From PALSA-693 sp963834725 (GTDB lineage: Bacteria; Actinomycetota; Acidimicrobiia; Acidimicrobiales; Palsa-688), in NCBI GenBank assembly GCA_963834725.1, contig CAWICN010000001.1, positions 3,286,001 to 3,350,000 of the forward strand: a stretch of 64,000 nt of DNA, in the 5' to 3' direction. Of this stretch, positions 8,322 to 16,503 are shown one piece after another. Below the pieces are notes generated by a model. The model did no database searches. It had not been told where the DNA came from and saw only the letters and a list, made by a program, of their open reading frames with translations. Numbering within the stretch: position 1 is the first letter of the stretch; each line of letters begins with the position of its first letter. A program made the position numbers and the translations under genes.

Positions 8322-9778
8322 CGCACGGACGCTCCAGCCCGTGAGGGCTCGTCTGCTCGGGTAGCAGAAGCCTGCCGGTCGGAACCCACCTCGGCCAATG
8401 TCGCGGACCGCCCCCACCGAGCACCTCCGGCGACAACGAATGCCCCGTCAGCCGGCTGGCCGAAACGCTGCAAGACCTCGCGGGAAAGGACTGCATCCGC
8501 GTGGGTGGTGTGGCCGAGGCGGGCAACGAGCACGACCACGTCAGACACGGACGCCGCGAGCGCGGCGTCGCGGGATTCCGACAGGGGCGGCGTGTCAACG
8601 ATCAGGTACTCGGCCGCCGTACGAGCGGTCTGAATGAGCTCGGGTACAGGCAGTCGCTTGCCGGGCCGATCCGCCCGGCCGGCATCCAGATTGATGACAA
8701 CGGCCGAGCAGCCGGATGCTTCCAGCTCAGCGGCCAGCATCCCGGATACCGTGGTACGGCCGTCGCCCCTCGACGGGCTCGTGATGGCCACGACCCGCTG
8801 TGCTGCCGACGCAACGTCCCCGTTCAACACCGCTTCACCTTTGGGTCTGCCTGCGCTTAGCCGGTCGACCTCGGCTCGCAGGGCTCGGATCGCGGCCCGG
8901 TCGCCAGCCTTGCTGTGAGAACCCCTCGATGCCCGCCTGGAGCGCCTGGCCAGCGGCGCTCGCGCCAACACCGGCAGGGGGTAGGCCTGGAGCAGATCTG
9001 CTTCGGTGCGGAGTACGCGGGGCCCGAGCCTGTCAGTGATTACGGCGCCAGCGCCGCCAGCGACCAAGCCCACCAGAAGCGCCAACCCCAACACCAGCGA
9101 CGCGTGGGGACCCTGCGACGAGGTGGGCAACTCGGCGAGTTGCAGCAGGCCAATCGTCGGGTCTCCAGACTGGCGCATCACCTGCAGCTGCACGAGCTGC
9201 TGCTGCAAGACCGCTGTGGCCGAGCTCTGCGGATCCAGCGTCGGGAGTTGCTTCTGCGCCTGGGCGATCTCCACGTTCAGCGCGCTGTCCAAGTTTGAGT
9301 TGCGCACGGCGATAACCGAACTGGCGTAGCTGTCGGCAACGGCCTCGGCCACGGGGGCGCTCGTGGCGGCGGCCTGAATCTCGAGGATGTTGCTTTGCCC
9401 CTGTGGGGTGATGGTCACCGCGCCCAGGACGCTCGCGGCCGTCCACGGCGGCCCGAGCTCTCGCGCGGCCGCGTCCGCGATCTGCGGTGTTCGGACCGCG
9501 TTGGCTGCGGTTTGGATCGTGAGCGTGGCGTCGCTGGACTCCTGGATGAGCGGCAGGCCGAGCAGCCCTTGCTGGCCGGCGACGACCGGCGTCACGGTCA
9601 GCCGCGCCGTTGCTCGATAGTCGACAGACCGCAGCCGGAGGAACAGCGCGCCGCCGGCAAGGGCGGCCATCACGAGCAGCACCACGACCGCCGGGTGGGC
9701 GGTGATCGACCGCCAGTACGGACGCTCGTCGGAGGCGTCTTGCACCACCGGTCCTCCGGGCGCCTCAGTAGGGGTCAT
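8318..9778 (-). CDS. Polysaccharide co-polymerase (Wzz) with degenerate BY-kinase-like ATPase domain
   Basis: This 486-residue protein has one transmembrane segment at about 30-48, an extracytoplasmic region rich in Ala/Gln (60-225) and a second transmembrane segment at about 226-248: the Wzz chain-length-determinant layout. A cytoplasmic CpsD/CapB-type P-loop domain follows. Three features suggest reduced kinase activity. The Walker A has Arg341 where Lys is normal (SRGDGRTT). Only about 25 residues separate the Walker A'-like VINLDAG from Walker B (YLIVDTPP), far fewer than usual. The C-terminus has no tyrosine cluster. It is the first gene of the minus-strand export operon and lies opposite the repeat array at 9934-10009. 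It likely sets chain length together with the ligase/flippase protein. Confidence 0.85.
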   Translation of the reverse strand: MTPTEAPGGPVVQDASDERPYWRSITAHPAVVVLLVMAALAGGALFLRLRSVDYRATARLTVTPVVAGQQGLLGLPLIQESSDATLTIQTAANAVRTPQIADAAARELGPPWTAASVLGAVTITPQGQSNILEIQAAATSAPVAEAVADSYASSVIAVRNSNLDSALNVEIAQAQKQLPTLDPQSSATAVLQQQLVQLQVMRQSGDPTIGLLQLAELPTSSQGPHASLVLGLALLVGLVAGGAGAVITDRLGPRVLRTEADLLQAYPLPVLARAPLARRSRRASRGSHSKAGDRAAIRALRAEVDRLSAGRPKGEAVLNGDVASAAQRVVAITSPSRGDGRTTVSGMLAAELEASGCSAVVINLDAGRADRPGKRLPVPELIQTARTAAEYLIVDTPPLSESRDAALAASVSDVVVLVARLGHTTHADAVLSREVLQRFGQPADGAFVVAGGARWGRSATLAEVGSDRQASATRADEPSRAGASVR

Positions 9779-9933
9779 GTCCCTGAGATCGGACCGTCAT
9801 CCCACCCACATCCTCCGCCGACGCCTGACAGCGTGTCATCGAAGCCCCTTCACGAACCTGTCGCTATCCACCGTATCGCCGATACCCTGTGTTGGCAAGG
9901 GGGCTATTCATCAAACCTAGGCCGTATTGATGA

Positions 9934-10009
9934 GGGGTCATTCATATGCATAACCTCAGTTCATGCATATGCCGGTATATGAATGACCCCGGTTCATGCA
10001 TATGCCGGT
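9934..10009. promoter_or_regulatory. Operator-like array of direct and inverted repeats in the divergent promoter region
   Basis: Two perfect 18-bp direct repeats (GTTCATGCATATGCCGGT) occupy 9959-9976 and 9992-10009, with a 33-bp period. Two perfect 14-bp inverted arms (GGGGTCATTCATAT and its complement) occupy 9934-9947 and 9977-9990. All copies contain CATATG/ATGCAT cores. The array ends 35 bp upstream of the NarL-type regulator and 156 bp from the divergent co-polymerase gene, so it is placed to control both polysaccharide operons. The adjacent regulator is the obvious candidate ligand; that is inference. Confidence 0.7.
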
Positions 10010-10044
10010 TGTCTGAACCTTCTCTCTGAGCGAACTATGGTCAT

Positions 10045-10704
10045 GTGTCCGGGGTGCGGGTCCTCGTCGTCGATGACCACGCAGTCTTCGCGGGCGCGAT
10101 CGCGGCAGTCATCGACGCCCAAGCCGACTTCTCGGTGGTCGGCACGAGCACGTCGTCTTCGGCGGCGCTCTTCGACGCCGAGTACCGGCGAGCCGAGATC
10201 GCCGTAGTAGACGCCAACCTCGGCCGGGAGAGCGGAGTCGGGCTGATCCGCCTCCTCCGCCAGGAGCAGCCCGCTCTGCTGGTGGTCCTGCTGGTCGAGC
10301 TGGCAGAGGTGTCCGTAGCGGTCGCCGCGATCCGGGCCGGCGCCTGCGGCATCGTGGAGAAGGGGGCGCCCGTCGAGGACCTCTTACGAGCTTTACGGGG
10401 CGCCCTTCGAGGTGAGACCTCGATACCCCCCCTCCTGCTGACAGGCCTTCTGGCCAGCCTCCAGAGCGAGGGTGAAGGAGGCGCCCTCTCAACGCTGACG
10501 GTCCGGGAGCGAGAAGTGCTTCATTGTCTGGTCGAAGGCCTCGACAGAGCTGCGATCGCCGACCGTCTTTGCGTCTCGGTTCATACGGTGAAGACCCACA
10601 CACGAAATATCTATCAGCGGCTTGGCGTCCATTCAGATATCGAAGCGGTATCGGCGGCGCGGGCGCTGATGAACGATGGTGGGCGCGTCCCCCGTCTGGT
10701 GTAG
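10045..10704 (+). CDS. NarL/LuxR-family response regulator (orphan)
   Basis: This 219-residue regulator starts at a GTG. The receiver domain has the acidic pocket at Asp10-Asp11 (VVDDH), a phospho-acceptor at Asp56 (VVDANLG) and Lys106 (EKGAP). The Ser/Thr that usually follows the fourth strand is not evident (VVLLVELAE), which may weaken phospho-switching. Residues 150-205 form a LuxR helix-turn-helix (LTVREREVLHCLVEG, then VSVHTVKTHTRNIYQRL). No kinase is adjacent. It lies directly beside the repeat array and between the two polysaccharide operons, which suggests a pathway-specific regulator that may control its own gene. Confidence 0.9.
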   Translation: MSGVRVLVVDDHAVFAGAIAAVIDAQADFSVVGTSTSSSAALFDAEYRRAEIAVVDANLGRESGVGLIRLLRQEQPALLVVLLVELAEVSVAVAAIRAGACGIVEKGAPVEDLLRALRGALRGETSIPPLLLTGLLASLQSEGEGGALSTLTVREREVLHCLVEGLDRAAIADRLCVSVHTVKTHTRNIYQRLGVHSDIEAVSAARALMNDGGRVPRLV

Positions 10705-10778
10705 GCAAAATCGCCCTGGTGCATGGTTTTCGTCCGGGCCGCTTCTGAGAACCTTACTCCTCGATAGAGGAGGGGCAC

Positions 10779-13481
10779 ATGACCGCGACGGAACGGGCTC
10801 CAGGACAAGCGCGGATCTCGTTCGCATCCACCGAAATCTGCTCCGAAGCGCAAGAGGCCGCCGTCCGCGTGCTGCGGTCGGGCTGGGTGACCACGGGTCC
10901 AGAGGTACTGGAGTTCGAACGCGAGTTCGCCCGCCTGGTCGACGCCGACCACGCGGTGGCCGTGGCGTCGTGTACCGCGGCGCTGGCGATTTCGCTCGAA
11001 GCGTTGCGCCTGCCACCCAACTCCAAGGTGCTGACACCCACGATGACCTTTTGCGGGGCGGTCCAGGCGATCATGGACGCCGACCTGCGGCCGATCCTCG
11101 TCGATGCCGACCCAGTGACAATGATGCCCGACGAAAAGACGACCCAAGCGGCCGCGACAGCTGCAAGGGGTGCCGACGCGATGGTGGTGCTCCATTTCGC
11201 GGGGAACCCTGCGCCCGTGCCTGAACTCGCCCATGCGGCCGGCCTGCCCTTGGTCCGGGTGGTCGAAGACGCTGCTCACGCGCTTGGCACGAACGTGGGT
11301 GAGCAGTCCGTGGGCGCGATCTCGGCCGCCACCTGCTTCAGCTTCTACGCCACCAAGAACCTGCCCATCGGCGAGGGCGGCATGATCACAACCGACGACC
11401 CCGAACTGGCGGAGCGCGGGCGCGTGGCTCGATTGCACGGGATGAGCCGGGACGCCTGGCGGCGCTACCTCCCGGGCGGTGACTGGCGTTACAGCGTTGA
11501 TTCTCGGGGCCACAAGGCAAACATGACCGATCTGCAAGCCGCGATCGGTCGGGCCCAGCTTCGGCGGTTGTCAGAATGGCAGGACCGGCGAGCCATGCTG
11601 GCCTCGCGCTACGACGACCTGCTGTCGACGATCGACGGGATCGCCTTGCCGCCCCGCCCGGGCGTCGGGCGGCACGCCTGGCACCTCTACGTCATCCAGG
11701 TTAAAGACGGGTTCGGCACAGGGCGGGACGAGCTCATGGCCGGTCTCGCGGAACGGGGCGTGGATTGCTCTGTCCACTTCGTGCCTGTGCACCAGCACCC
11801 CTACTTCCGTCGAGCTCTCGGAGCGGACCTCCGGCCCATGCCACAGGCGGACGCAACCGCGGCCAGGGTTCTCTCGCTGCCGTTCCACCCGGCGCTCTCT
11901 GAAGAAGACGTGGACACCGTTTGTGACGCCATTGCCGACGTCCAACGTCAAGCGCACCGGACAGCCCGGCGCGCTCGTTTCAACGGGAAACACGCCAGGT
12001 GGCGGACCGCCCTGCGGAGCCGGGAAGTGCTCCGGACGGTAATCGTGGGCGCAGGGGAGGCCGGCCGGTCCATGGCGAAGGACTTGCGGAGCGTCCCGGA
12101 GTTCGGTCTACACCCGGTTGGCTTCCTCGACGACGGTCCCTCAGTGGGAGAGCTGGTCGACGGCCTGCCCGTGCTCGGATCGCTCGCCGACCTCACGCCA
12201 GTGGCGGAGAGTCACGATGTCGAAGCGGTGATCGTCGCCATCCCATCGCTCGGCTCCGGCATGATTCGGGACCTCAGCAGGCAGGCGCGAGCGGCGGGCG
12301 TGGTCGTGCGCTATTTGCCATCGTTCATCGCTGCCCTCGAACGCGACGTAAGGGTCAGCGACTTGCAGCAACTACGAGTCGACCTCCTCCTGGGCCGGGA
12401 CGAGATCCACCTTGTGCGCCAGGCGTCGCGGACGGTAGTTGCGGGGCGGAGGGTCCTTGTAACCGGAGCTGGAGGATCGATCGGGAGCGAGCTGTGCCGC
12501 CAGATCAGCGCCTTCGGACCGGCCGCCCTGTATCTCCTCGACCACGACGAGTCCAACCTGCATCGGGTACAACTCGAGTTGGAAGGAGCCGCCCTCCTGC
12601 AGTCGGACGCGCTCATCATCGCGGACATTCGGGACCGGCGCCGCATCGTCGGGCTCTTCGACCAGCTGCGGCCCGAGGTGGTCTTCCATGCCGCGGCACA
12701 CAAGCACCTCCCGCTGCTGGAGCGCTTTCCCTGCGAGGGGGTCAAATCGAACGCCATGGGGACGCAGCACCTGGTTCGCGCCGCCCGGGCCAGCGGGGCC
12801 AAGAGTTTCGTGCTGATCTCGACCGACAAGGCTGCGGATCCAACGTCGGTGCTCGGCGCCACCAAACGGCTGGCGGAGATGATCGTCGCGGAGCACGCGG
12901 CCGGCCCGATGGCCTGCGCGTCGGTGCGGTTCGGCAACGTCCTTGGCAGCCGCGGCTCGTTCCTGTCCGTGCTCGCGGCCCAGATCGGCGCCAACCAACC
13001 GGTCACCGTCACCCATCCCGACGTCACCCGGTACTTCATGACCGTGCAGGAGGCCGTCGGGCTCGTGATCGAGGCGGCAGGCATGATGTCGGCGTCGGGC
13101 GAGACCTTCGTGCTCGACATGGGCGATCCGGTGAAGATCGTCGACCTCGTCGGGAGTTACATCAGCCAGCTCAACCTCGACGAAAAGCAGGTGCAGGTCT
13201 GCTTCACAGGCCTGCGGCCGGGCGAGAAGCTGAACGAGTCACTGTTCAGCGCCGGCGAGCTTCGCCACCCGACGACCCATCCGCGGGTGTGGAGCACAGC
13301 CACCCCTCGCCTCGGCCCGGAGGCGCTGTTCGAACTTCAACGGCTGTATGCCGCCGCCGGCCGTGAAGACGCTGAAGGGGTACGAGCGTCGCTGCAGCGT
13401 CTGGTGCCCGAATATCGAGGTGCTCCTGTCCACGCCGCACCGGCGGCAACCAGCGCAGCGCCCTACCCGGACGACTTCTAG
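10779..13481 (+). CDS. Fusion of DegT/DnrJ aminotransferase and UDP-HexNAc 4,6-dehydratase
   Basis: This 900-residue protein joins two enzymes that act in sequence. Residues 1-390 are a PLP-dependent sugar aminotransferase of the DegT/DnrJ/EryC1 family, with EDAAHALG at 163-170 and the PLP lysine at Lys193 (SFYATKNLPIGEGG). Residues 415-870 are a CapD/PglF/WbpM-like dehydratase without its usual membrane segments: a CoA-binding-like Rossmann domain (VIVGAGEAG at 421), then the SDR domain (VTGAGGSIGSE at 561) with STDKAADPTS and ATKR (681-697). Family knowledge predicts that UDP-GlcNAc becomes the 4-keto-6-deoxy sugar and then the 4-amino sugar (bacillosamine-type precursor). In Campylobacter these steps use the separate proteins PglF and PglE. 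The next gene is a PglC/WbaP-type transferase that could use the product. Confidence 0.9.
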   Translation: MTATERAPGQARISFASTEICSEAQEAAVRVLRSGWVTTGPEVLEFEREFARLVDADHAVAVASCTAALAISLEALRLPPNSKVLTPTMTFCGAVQAIMDADLRPILVDADPVTMMPDEKTTQAAATAARGADAMVVLHFAGNPAPVPELAHAAGLPLVRVVEDAAHALGTNVGEQSVGAISAATCFSFYATKNLPIGEGGMITTDDPELAERGRVARLHGMSRDAWRRYLPGGDWRYSVDSRGHKANMTDLQAAIGRAQLRRLSEWQDRRAMLASRYDDLLSTIDGIALPPRPGVGRHAWHLYVIQVKDGFGTGRDELMAGLAERGVDCSVHFVPVHQHPYFRRALGADLRPMPQADATAARVLSLPFHPALSEEDVDTVCDAIADVQRQAHRTARRARFNGKHARWRTALRSREVLRTVIVGAGEAGRSMAKDLRSVPEFGLHPVGFLDDGPSVGELVDGLPVLGSLADLTPVAESHDVEAVIVAIPSLGSGMIRDLSRQARAAGVVVRYLPSFIAALERDVRVSDLQQLRVDLLLGRDEIHLVRQASRTVVAGRRVLVTGAGGSIGSELCRQISAFGPAALYLLDHDESNLHRVQLELEGAALLQSDALIIADIRDRRRIVGLFDQLRPEVVFHAAAHKHLPLLERFPCEGVKSNAMGTQHLVRAARASGAKSFVLISTDKAADPTSVLGATKRLAEMIVAEHAAGPMACASVRFGNVLGSRGSFLSVLAAQIGANQPVTVTHPDVTRYFMTVQEAVGLVIEAAGMMSASGETFVLDMGDPVKIVDLVGSYISQLNLDEKQVQVCFTGLRPGEKLNESLFSAGELRHPTTHPRVWSTATPRLGPEALFELQRLYAAAGREDAEGVRASLQRLVPEYRGAPVHAAPAATSAAPYPDDF

Positions 13482-13494
13482 GCAGCGGAATAGC

Positions 13495-13632
13495 GTGCAC
13501 CAGTCCGGCGTGAGCACCGACCCAGGAGAGATTGCCCGCGTCTTCATCGATATCTTCCTGCCGGCAGGTACCCGGAACCTGGCGCGGATCGGCAGCGAGG
13601 TGAGCGCCTGGCCCGAACTGGAGGCGTTCTGA
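13495..13632 (+). CDS. Possible 45-residue leader or coupling ORF
   Basis: A GTG at 13495 (or 13510) opens a short frame whose TGA overlaps the ATG of the next gene as TGATG. The predicted peptide has DPGEIARVFIDIF and ends in SEVSAWPELEAF. I know no family for it. The overlap suggests translational coupling to the phosphoglycosyl transferase, but the frame may be chance. Confidence 0.25.
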   Translation: MHQSGVSTDPGEIARVFIDIFLPAGTRNLARIGSEVSAWPELEAF

Positions 13633-14363
13633 TGTGGGAGCGGTGCGGCCAGGAGGTCAGCGCTCGGCCAAACATCGAGGCAGGACTGCACCTGGATCCG
13701 GGCGCGGGCATTCCGCCAGGCTGGGGCAGGCGAAGCCTCGATGTCGGGGTCTCCTTGCTGGTCATAGGACTCACCTTGCCGCTGCTGCTGGCACTCCTGC
13801 TGGCCGCTCCACTCAGCACCGGCGGCTCGGCCATCTACCGCCAGCGCCGGGTTGGCCAGGGTGGAGTCCCCTTCACGCTTTATAAGTTCCGGACGATGCG
13901 GGCGGGAGCATCCGGTCCTGAGGTGACTGCGCCAGGCGACAGCCGCGTCACCCGGCTCGGCGCAGTGCTGCGCCGGACGAGCGTCGACGAACTGCCGCAG
14001 ATGGTAAACGTCTTGCTGGGCCACATGACGCTGGTTGGACCGCGGCCCGAGTCTGTCGCGCTGGCCCGTCGATATCCGGCCGAGTTGAGGTCGATTTTTC
14101 GGTACCGGCCCGGGGTGACAGGTCCGAGCCAAGTTCTCCTGCCGGACGAGAAGTTTCTGCGCAACGTTTCCGATGTCGAGGACTCCTACTTGCGCGAGCT
14201 AATGCCGCGCCGGGTCGCCACGGACATGACCTTCCTCGACAACGCCACGCTCGCGAGCACGATCCACTGGCTTGCCGAAACGGCGCGCTATCTGATCGCG
14301 GTGATCGCGCCGCGGCCGGCTAGCCAGGCAGCCGTTGAGATTCAACCACAGATCCGAGACTGA
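13632..14363 (+). CDS. Initiating phosphoglycosyl transferase (bacterial sugar transferase, PglC/WbaP-like)
   Basis: This 243-residue enzyme transfers a sugar-1-phosphate from UDP-sugar to undecaprenyl phosphate and so starts the glycan on the inner face of the membrane. One hydrophobic re-entrant segment lies at about 38-62. It is followed by the family signature: QRRVGQGG, YKFRTM, DSRVTRLG, RRTSVDELPQMVNVL (with the Asp-Glu dyad) and MTLVGPRPE. It lacks the N-terminal multi-pass domain of WbaP, so it is the small monotopic form. Its position right after the aminotransferase/dehydratase makes the 4-amino-4,6-dideoxy HexNAc nucleotide the likely donor; that is inference. Confidence 0.92.
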   Translation: MWERCGQEVSARPNIEAGLHLDPGAGIPPGWGRRSLDVGVSLLVIGLTLPLLLALLLAAPLSTGGSAIYRQRRVGQGGVPFTLYKFRTMRAGASGPEVTAPGDSRVTRLGAVLRRTSVDELPQMVNVLLGHMTLVGPRPESVALARRYPAELRSIFRYRPGVTGPSQVLLPDEKFLRNVSDVEDSYLRELMPRRVATDMTFLDNATLASTIHWLAETARYLIAVIAPRPASQAAVEIQPQIRD

Positions 14364-14497
14364 TCCACGACAAGGCCCTGGAGGCGGGGGGTACGGCTGA
14401 GCGACGACCTGGTGAACGGACTGGACGAGAAGGAACTGACGGAGCGGCGCATCGACTTTAACGCTCAGTGTCAAACATCACGGAGGAAGGGGACGTT

Positions 14498-16489
14498 ATG
14501 AGGGAAGCAAAGCCACGCGCCGCTCCGGTCGGCTGCGGTGAGAGAACCGCGGAGAAAGTCGTCGTCATCGGCCAGGGCCATGTCGGCCTGCCGCTAGCCA
14601 TGCGGGCAGTGGACGTCGGCTACCGGGTGGTCGGCCTGGATGTCGACGCGGCGCGGATCAAGCGCCTGACCGACGGCGAGTCGTACGTAGAGGATGTGCC
14701 CAGCGACCAGGTCGGCGCCGCTCTGGCCTGTGGGCGCTATCTCCCGACGGCGGACGCCCAGGACTGCAGTGGTTTCAATGTCGCCGTGATCACCGTGCCC
14801 GCACCGCTTCGCGAAGGCTTACCGGACCTGTCCTGTATCGAGGATGCTGCAAAGGTCCTTGCCCCATTCATCACCGCAAGGTCGTGCGTGGTGCTGGAGT
14901 CGACAACCTATCCCGGGACCACTGAGGAGCTGCTGATACCGATCCTGGAGAACGGCTCGCATCTGATCGCCGGGCAGGACTTCTTCGTGGGTTACAGCCC
15001 GGAGCGAGTCGACCCCGTCGACCCCCGCTGGGGACTGACCAATACCCCCAAGGTGGTCTCGGGGATCGATCCTGCCTCGCTGGCCGCCGTCAAAACCTTC
15101 TACTCCCGTCTGGTCGAGCGGACCGTCGCCGTGGAGTCGACCCGCCAGGCTGAGCTCGGCCCGGGCGTGGAGGACCACTGCCTTCCCGTTGACCCAAGTT
15201 ACCTGGCCTGGCAGGTCAAACGCCGAGTGGGAGAAACGTTGCGCTTCATCGACGTGGCCAACGACGTCAACGACCACATGCCGGCCTATGTGGGGCGGCG
15301 CATCACCCGGGCCCGCGACCTTTCACCGGGCCGTGCTGGTCCACCGGGTGGCACCGCTCCCAGTAGGGTGCGGCACATCTCGGTGATCTCGCCGATGCGA
15401 AACGAAGCCGATCACATCGAAGGGCTGATCGCGGACCTCGCCGCCCAGGACTTCGACGGAGAAGTCGACGTCTTCATCGCCGATGGGGGCTCGACTGACA
15501 ACTCAGTAGCGCGCGCGACGGAAGCCGCGGCCAAGCACCGAATCGCGCTAACCGTGATCGACAACCCGGAAAAGTGGGTATCTGCGGGGTTGAATAAATG
15601 CATTCGCCGGGCCCAGGGCGATCTGCTCGTGCGCCTCGATTGTCACTCGCGATATCCGCCGGACTATCTGCGCCGCTGCGCGCTCGCCTCCGAGGAGACA
15701 GGGGCCGAGGTCGTCGGCGGTGTCATCGTGGCGAGGGGCCAAACGCCGACGGAGAGGGCCGTAGCATGCGCAATGGACAGCCCTTTTGGTGGTATCGATT
15801 GGACGCGCCGCGGCCGCGAGTCAATCCGGCGCGAGACCGATGTTGCGGTGTTCGGGGCGTTTCGGCCGGAGGCGTTCGAGCTCGCGGGCCTATTCGACGA
15901 GACTCTACTGCGCAACCAGGACGATGAGTTTACGCTGCGCCTGCGGCGCCTCGGCGGCCGCGTCGTGTTGGACCCGTCGTTCCATGTGTACTACACCCCC
16001 AGAAGCACCTTCAGGGGCGTGTTCCGCCAGTACTTCGAGTACGGCAGGTGGAAGATCCCCATCATGCTCAAGTATCGCCAGGTTTCTAGCCTGCGCAGTC
16101 TCGCCCCGATCGCCTTTCTCGGTTCGGTGAGCAGCTTGGCGGTCATGGCTACATGGTCGCGCTCCGCTCGATGGCTCCTCGTGGCCGAATGCGCCAGCTA
16201 CACCGCAGGTGCGCTTACCTTTGGGGCGCTGGCCGTCACGGGCCGGCGAGAGCAGTGGCATCTGATGCCGCGCGTGGCGTTTGTCTTCCCGACGTTCCAT
16301 CTTTCCTACGGGCTCGGAATGCTCGCCGGATTTGCCGCGGCGCTTCGCGGCGGCCGGCCAAAGGTCGGAGTCGCCGATGGGGACGGCGACACCGAAACGC
16401 TCGAGGGCTTGGTAAGCGTGGTCGCCGAGGGGGACGGCGACACCGAAACGATCGAGGGCTTGGTGAGCCTGGTCGCCGAGGGGGCGTAA
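14498..16489 (+). CDS. Chimera: deleted UDP-sugar dehydrogenase fused to ExoA-like family 2 glycosyltransferase
   Basis: I prefer the ATG at 14498, since CGGAGGAAGG lies just upstream; this gives 663 residues. Residues 18-268 derive from a UDP-glucose/UDP-ManNAc 6-dehydrogenase (VVVIGQGHVGLPLA, VDPVDPRWGLTNTPK). The segment between AEL and GPGV (219-222) lacks the central helix region normally there, and the catalytic loop reads GPGVEDHC rather than GPGVGGHC. The C-terminal UDP-binding domain is missing. From 291 a family 2 glycosyltransferase follows in frame: VISPMRNEADHI, DGGSTDNS (329-336), RLDCHSRY, and RNQDDEF with RGVFRQYFEYGRWK, then C-terminal hydrophobic segments. The dehydrogenase half is probably inactive. 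The transferase half looks complete. The C-terminus ends in a 17-residue tandem repeat. Confidence 0.85.
   Translation: MREAKPRAAPVGCGERTAEKVVVIGQGHVGLPLAMRAVDVGYRVVGLDVDAARIKRLTDGESYVEDVPSDQVGAALACGRYLPTADAQDCSGFNVAVITVPAPLREGLPDLSCIEDAAKVLAPFITARSCVVLESTTYPGTTEELLIPILENGSHLIAGQDFFVGYSPERVDPVDPRWGLTNTPKVVSGIDPASLAAVKTFYSRLVERTVAVESTRQAELGPGVEDHCLPVDPSYLAWQVKRRVGETLRFIDVANDVNDHMPAYVGRRITRARDLSPGRAGPPGGTAPSRVRHISVISPMRNEADHIEGLIADLAAQDFDGEVDVFIADGGSTDNSVARATEAAAKHRIALTVIDNPEKWVSAGLNKCIRRAQGDLLVRLDCHSRYPPDYLRRCALASEETGAEVVGGVIVARGQTPTERAVACAMDSPFGGIDWTRRGRESIRRETDVAVFGAFRPEAFELAGLFDETLLRNQDDEFTLRLRRLGGRVVLDPSFHVYYTPRSTFRGVFRQYFEYGRWKIPIMLKYRQVSSLRSLAPIAFLGSVSSLAVMATWSRSARWLLVAECASYTAGALTFGALAVTGRREQWHLMPRVAFVFPTFHLSYGLGMLAGFAAALRGGRPKVGVADGDGDTETLEGLVSVVAEGDGDTETIEGLVSLVAEGA
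16370..16489 (+). repeat. 51-bp tandem repeat encoding a 17-residue acidic repeat
   Basis: Two nearly identical 51-bp units (16370-16420 and 16421-16471) plus a partial third encode VADGDGDTETLEGLVSV, VAEGDGDTETIEGLVSL and VAEGA at the very C-terminus of the glycosyltransferase chimera. The few base differences suggest a recent duplication. Confidence 0.85.
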
Positions 16490-16503
16490 GCGACGCCGCC
16501 CGC

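Noticed and set aside
8318..9778. Possibility that the co-polymerase is an active tyrosine autokinase
   Set aside because: Walker A Lys is replaced, the domain is shortened and there is no Tyr cluster; I annotate it as degenerate.
11999..13366. Plus-strand frame of 455 codons overlapping the dehydratase
   Set aside because: Same strand, other frame, Arg/Pro-rich; the dehydratase frame holds all motifs.
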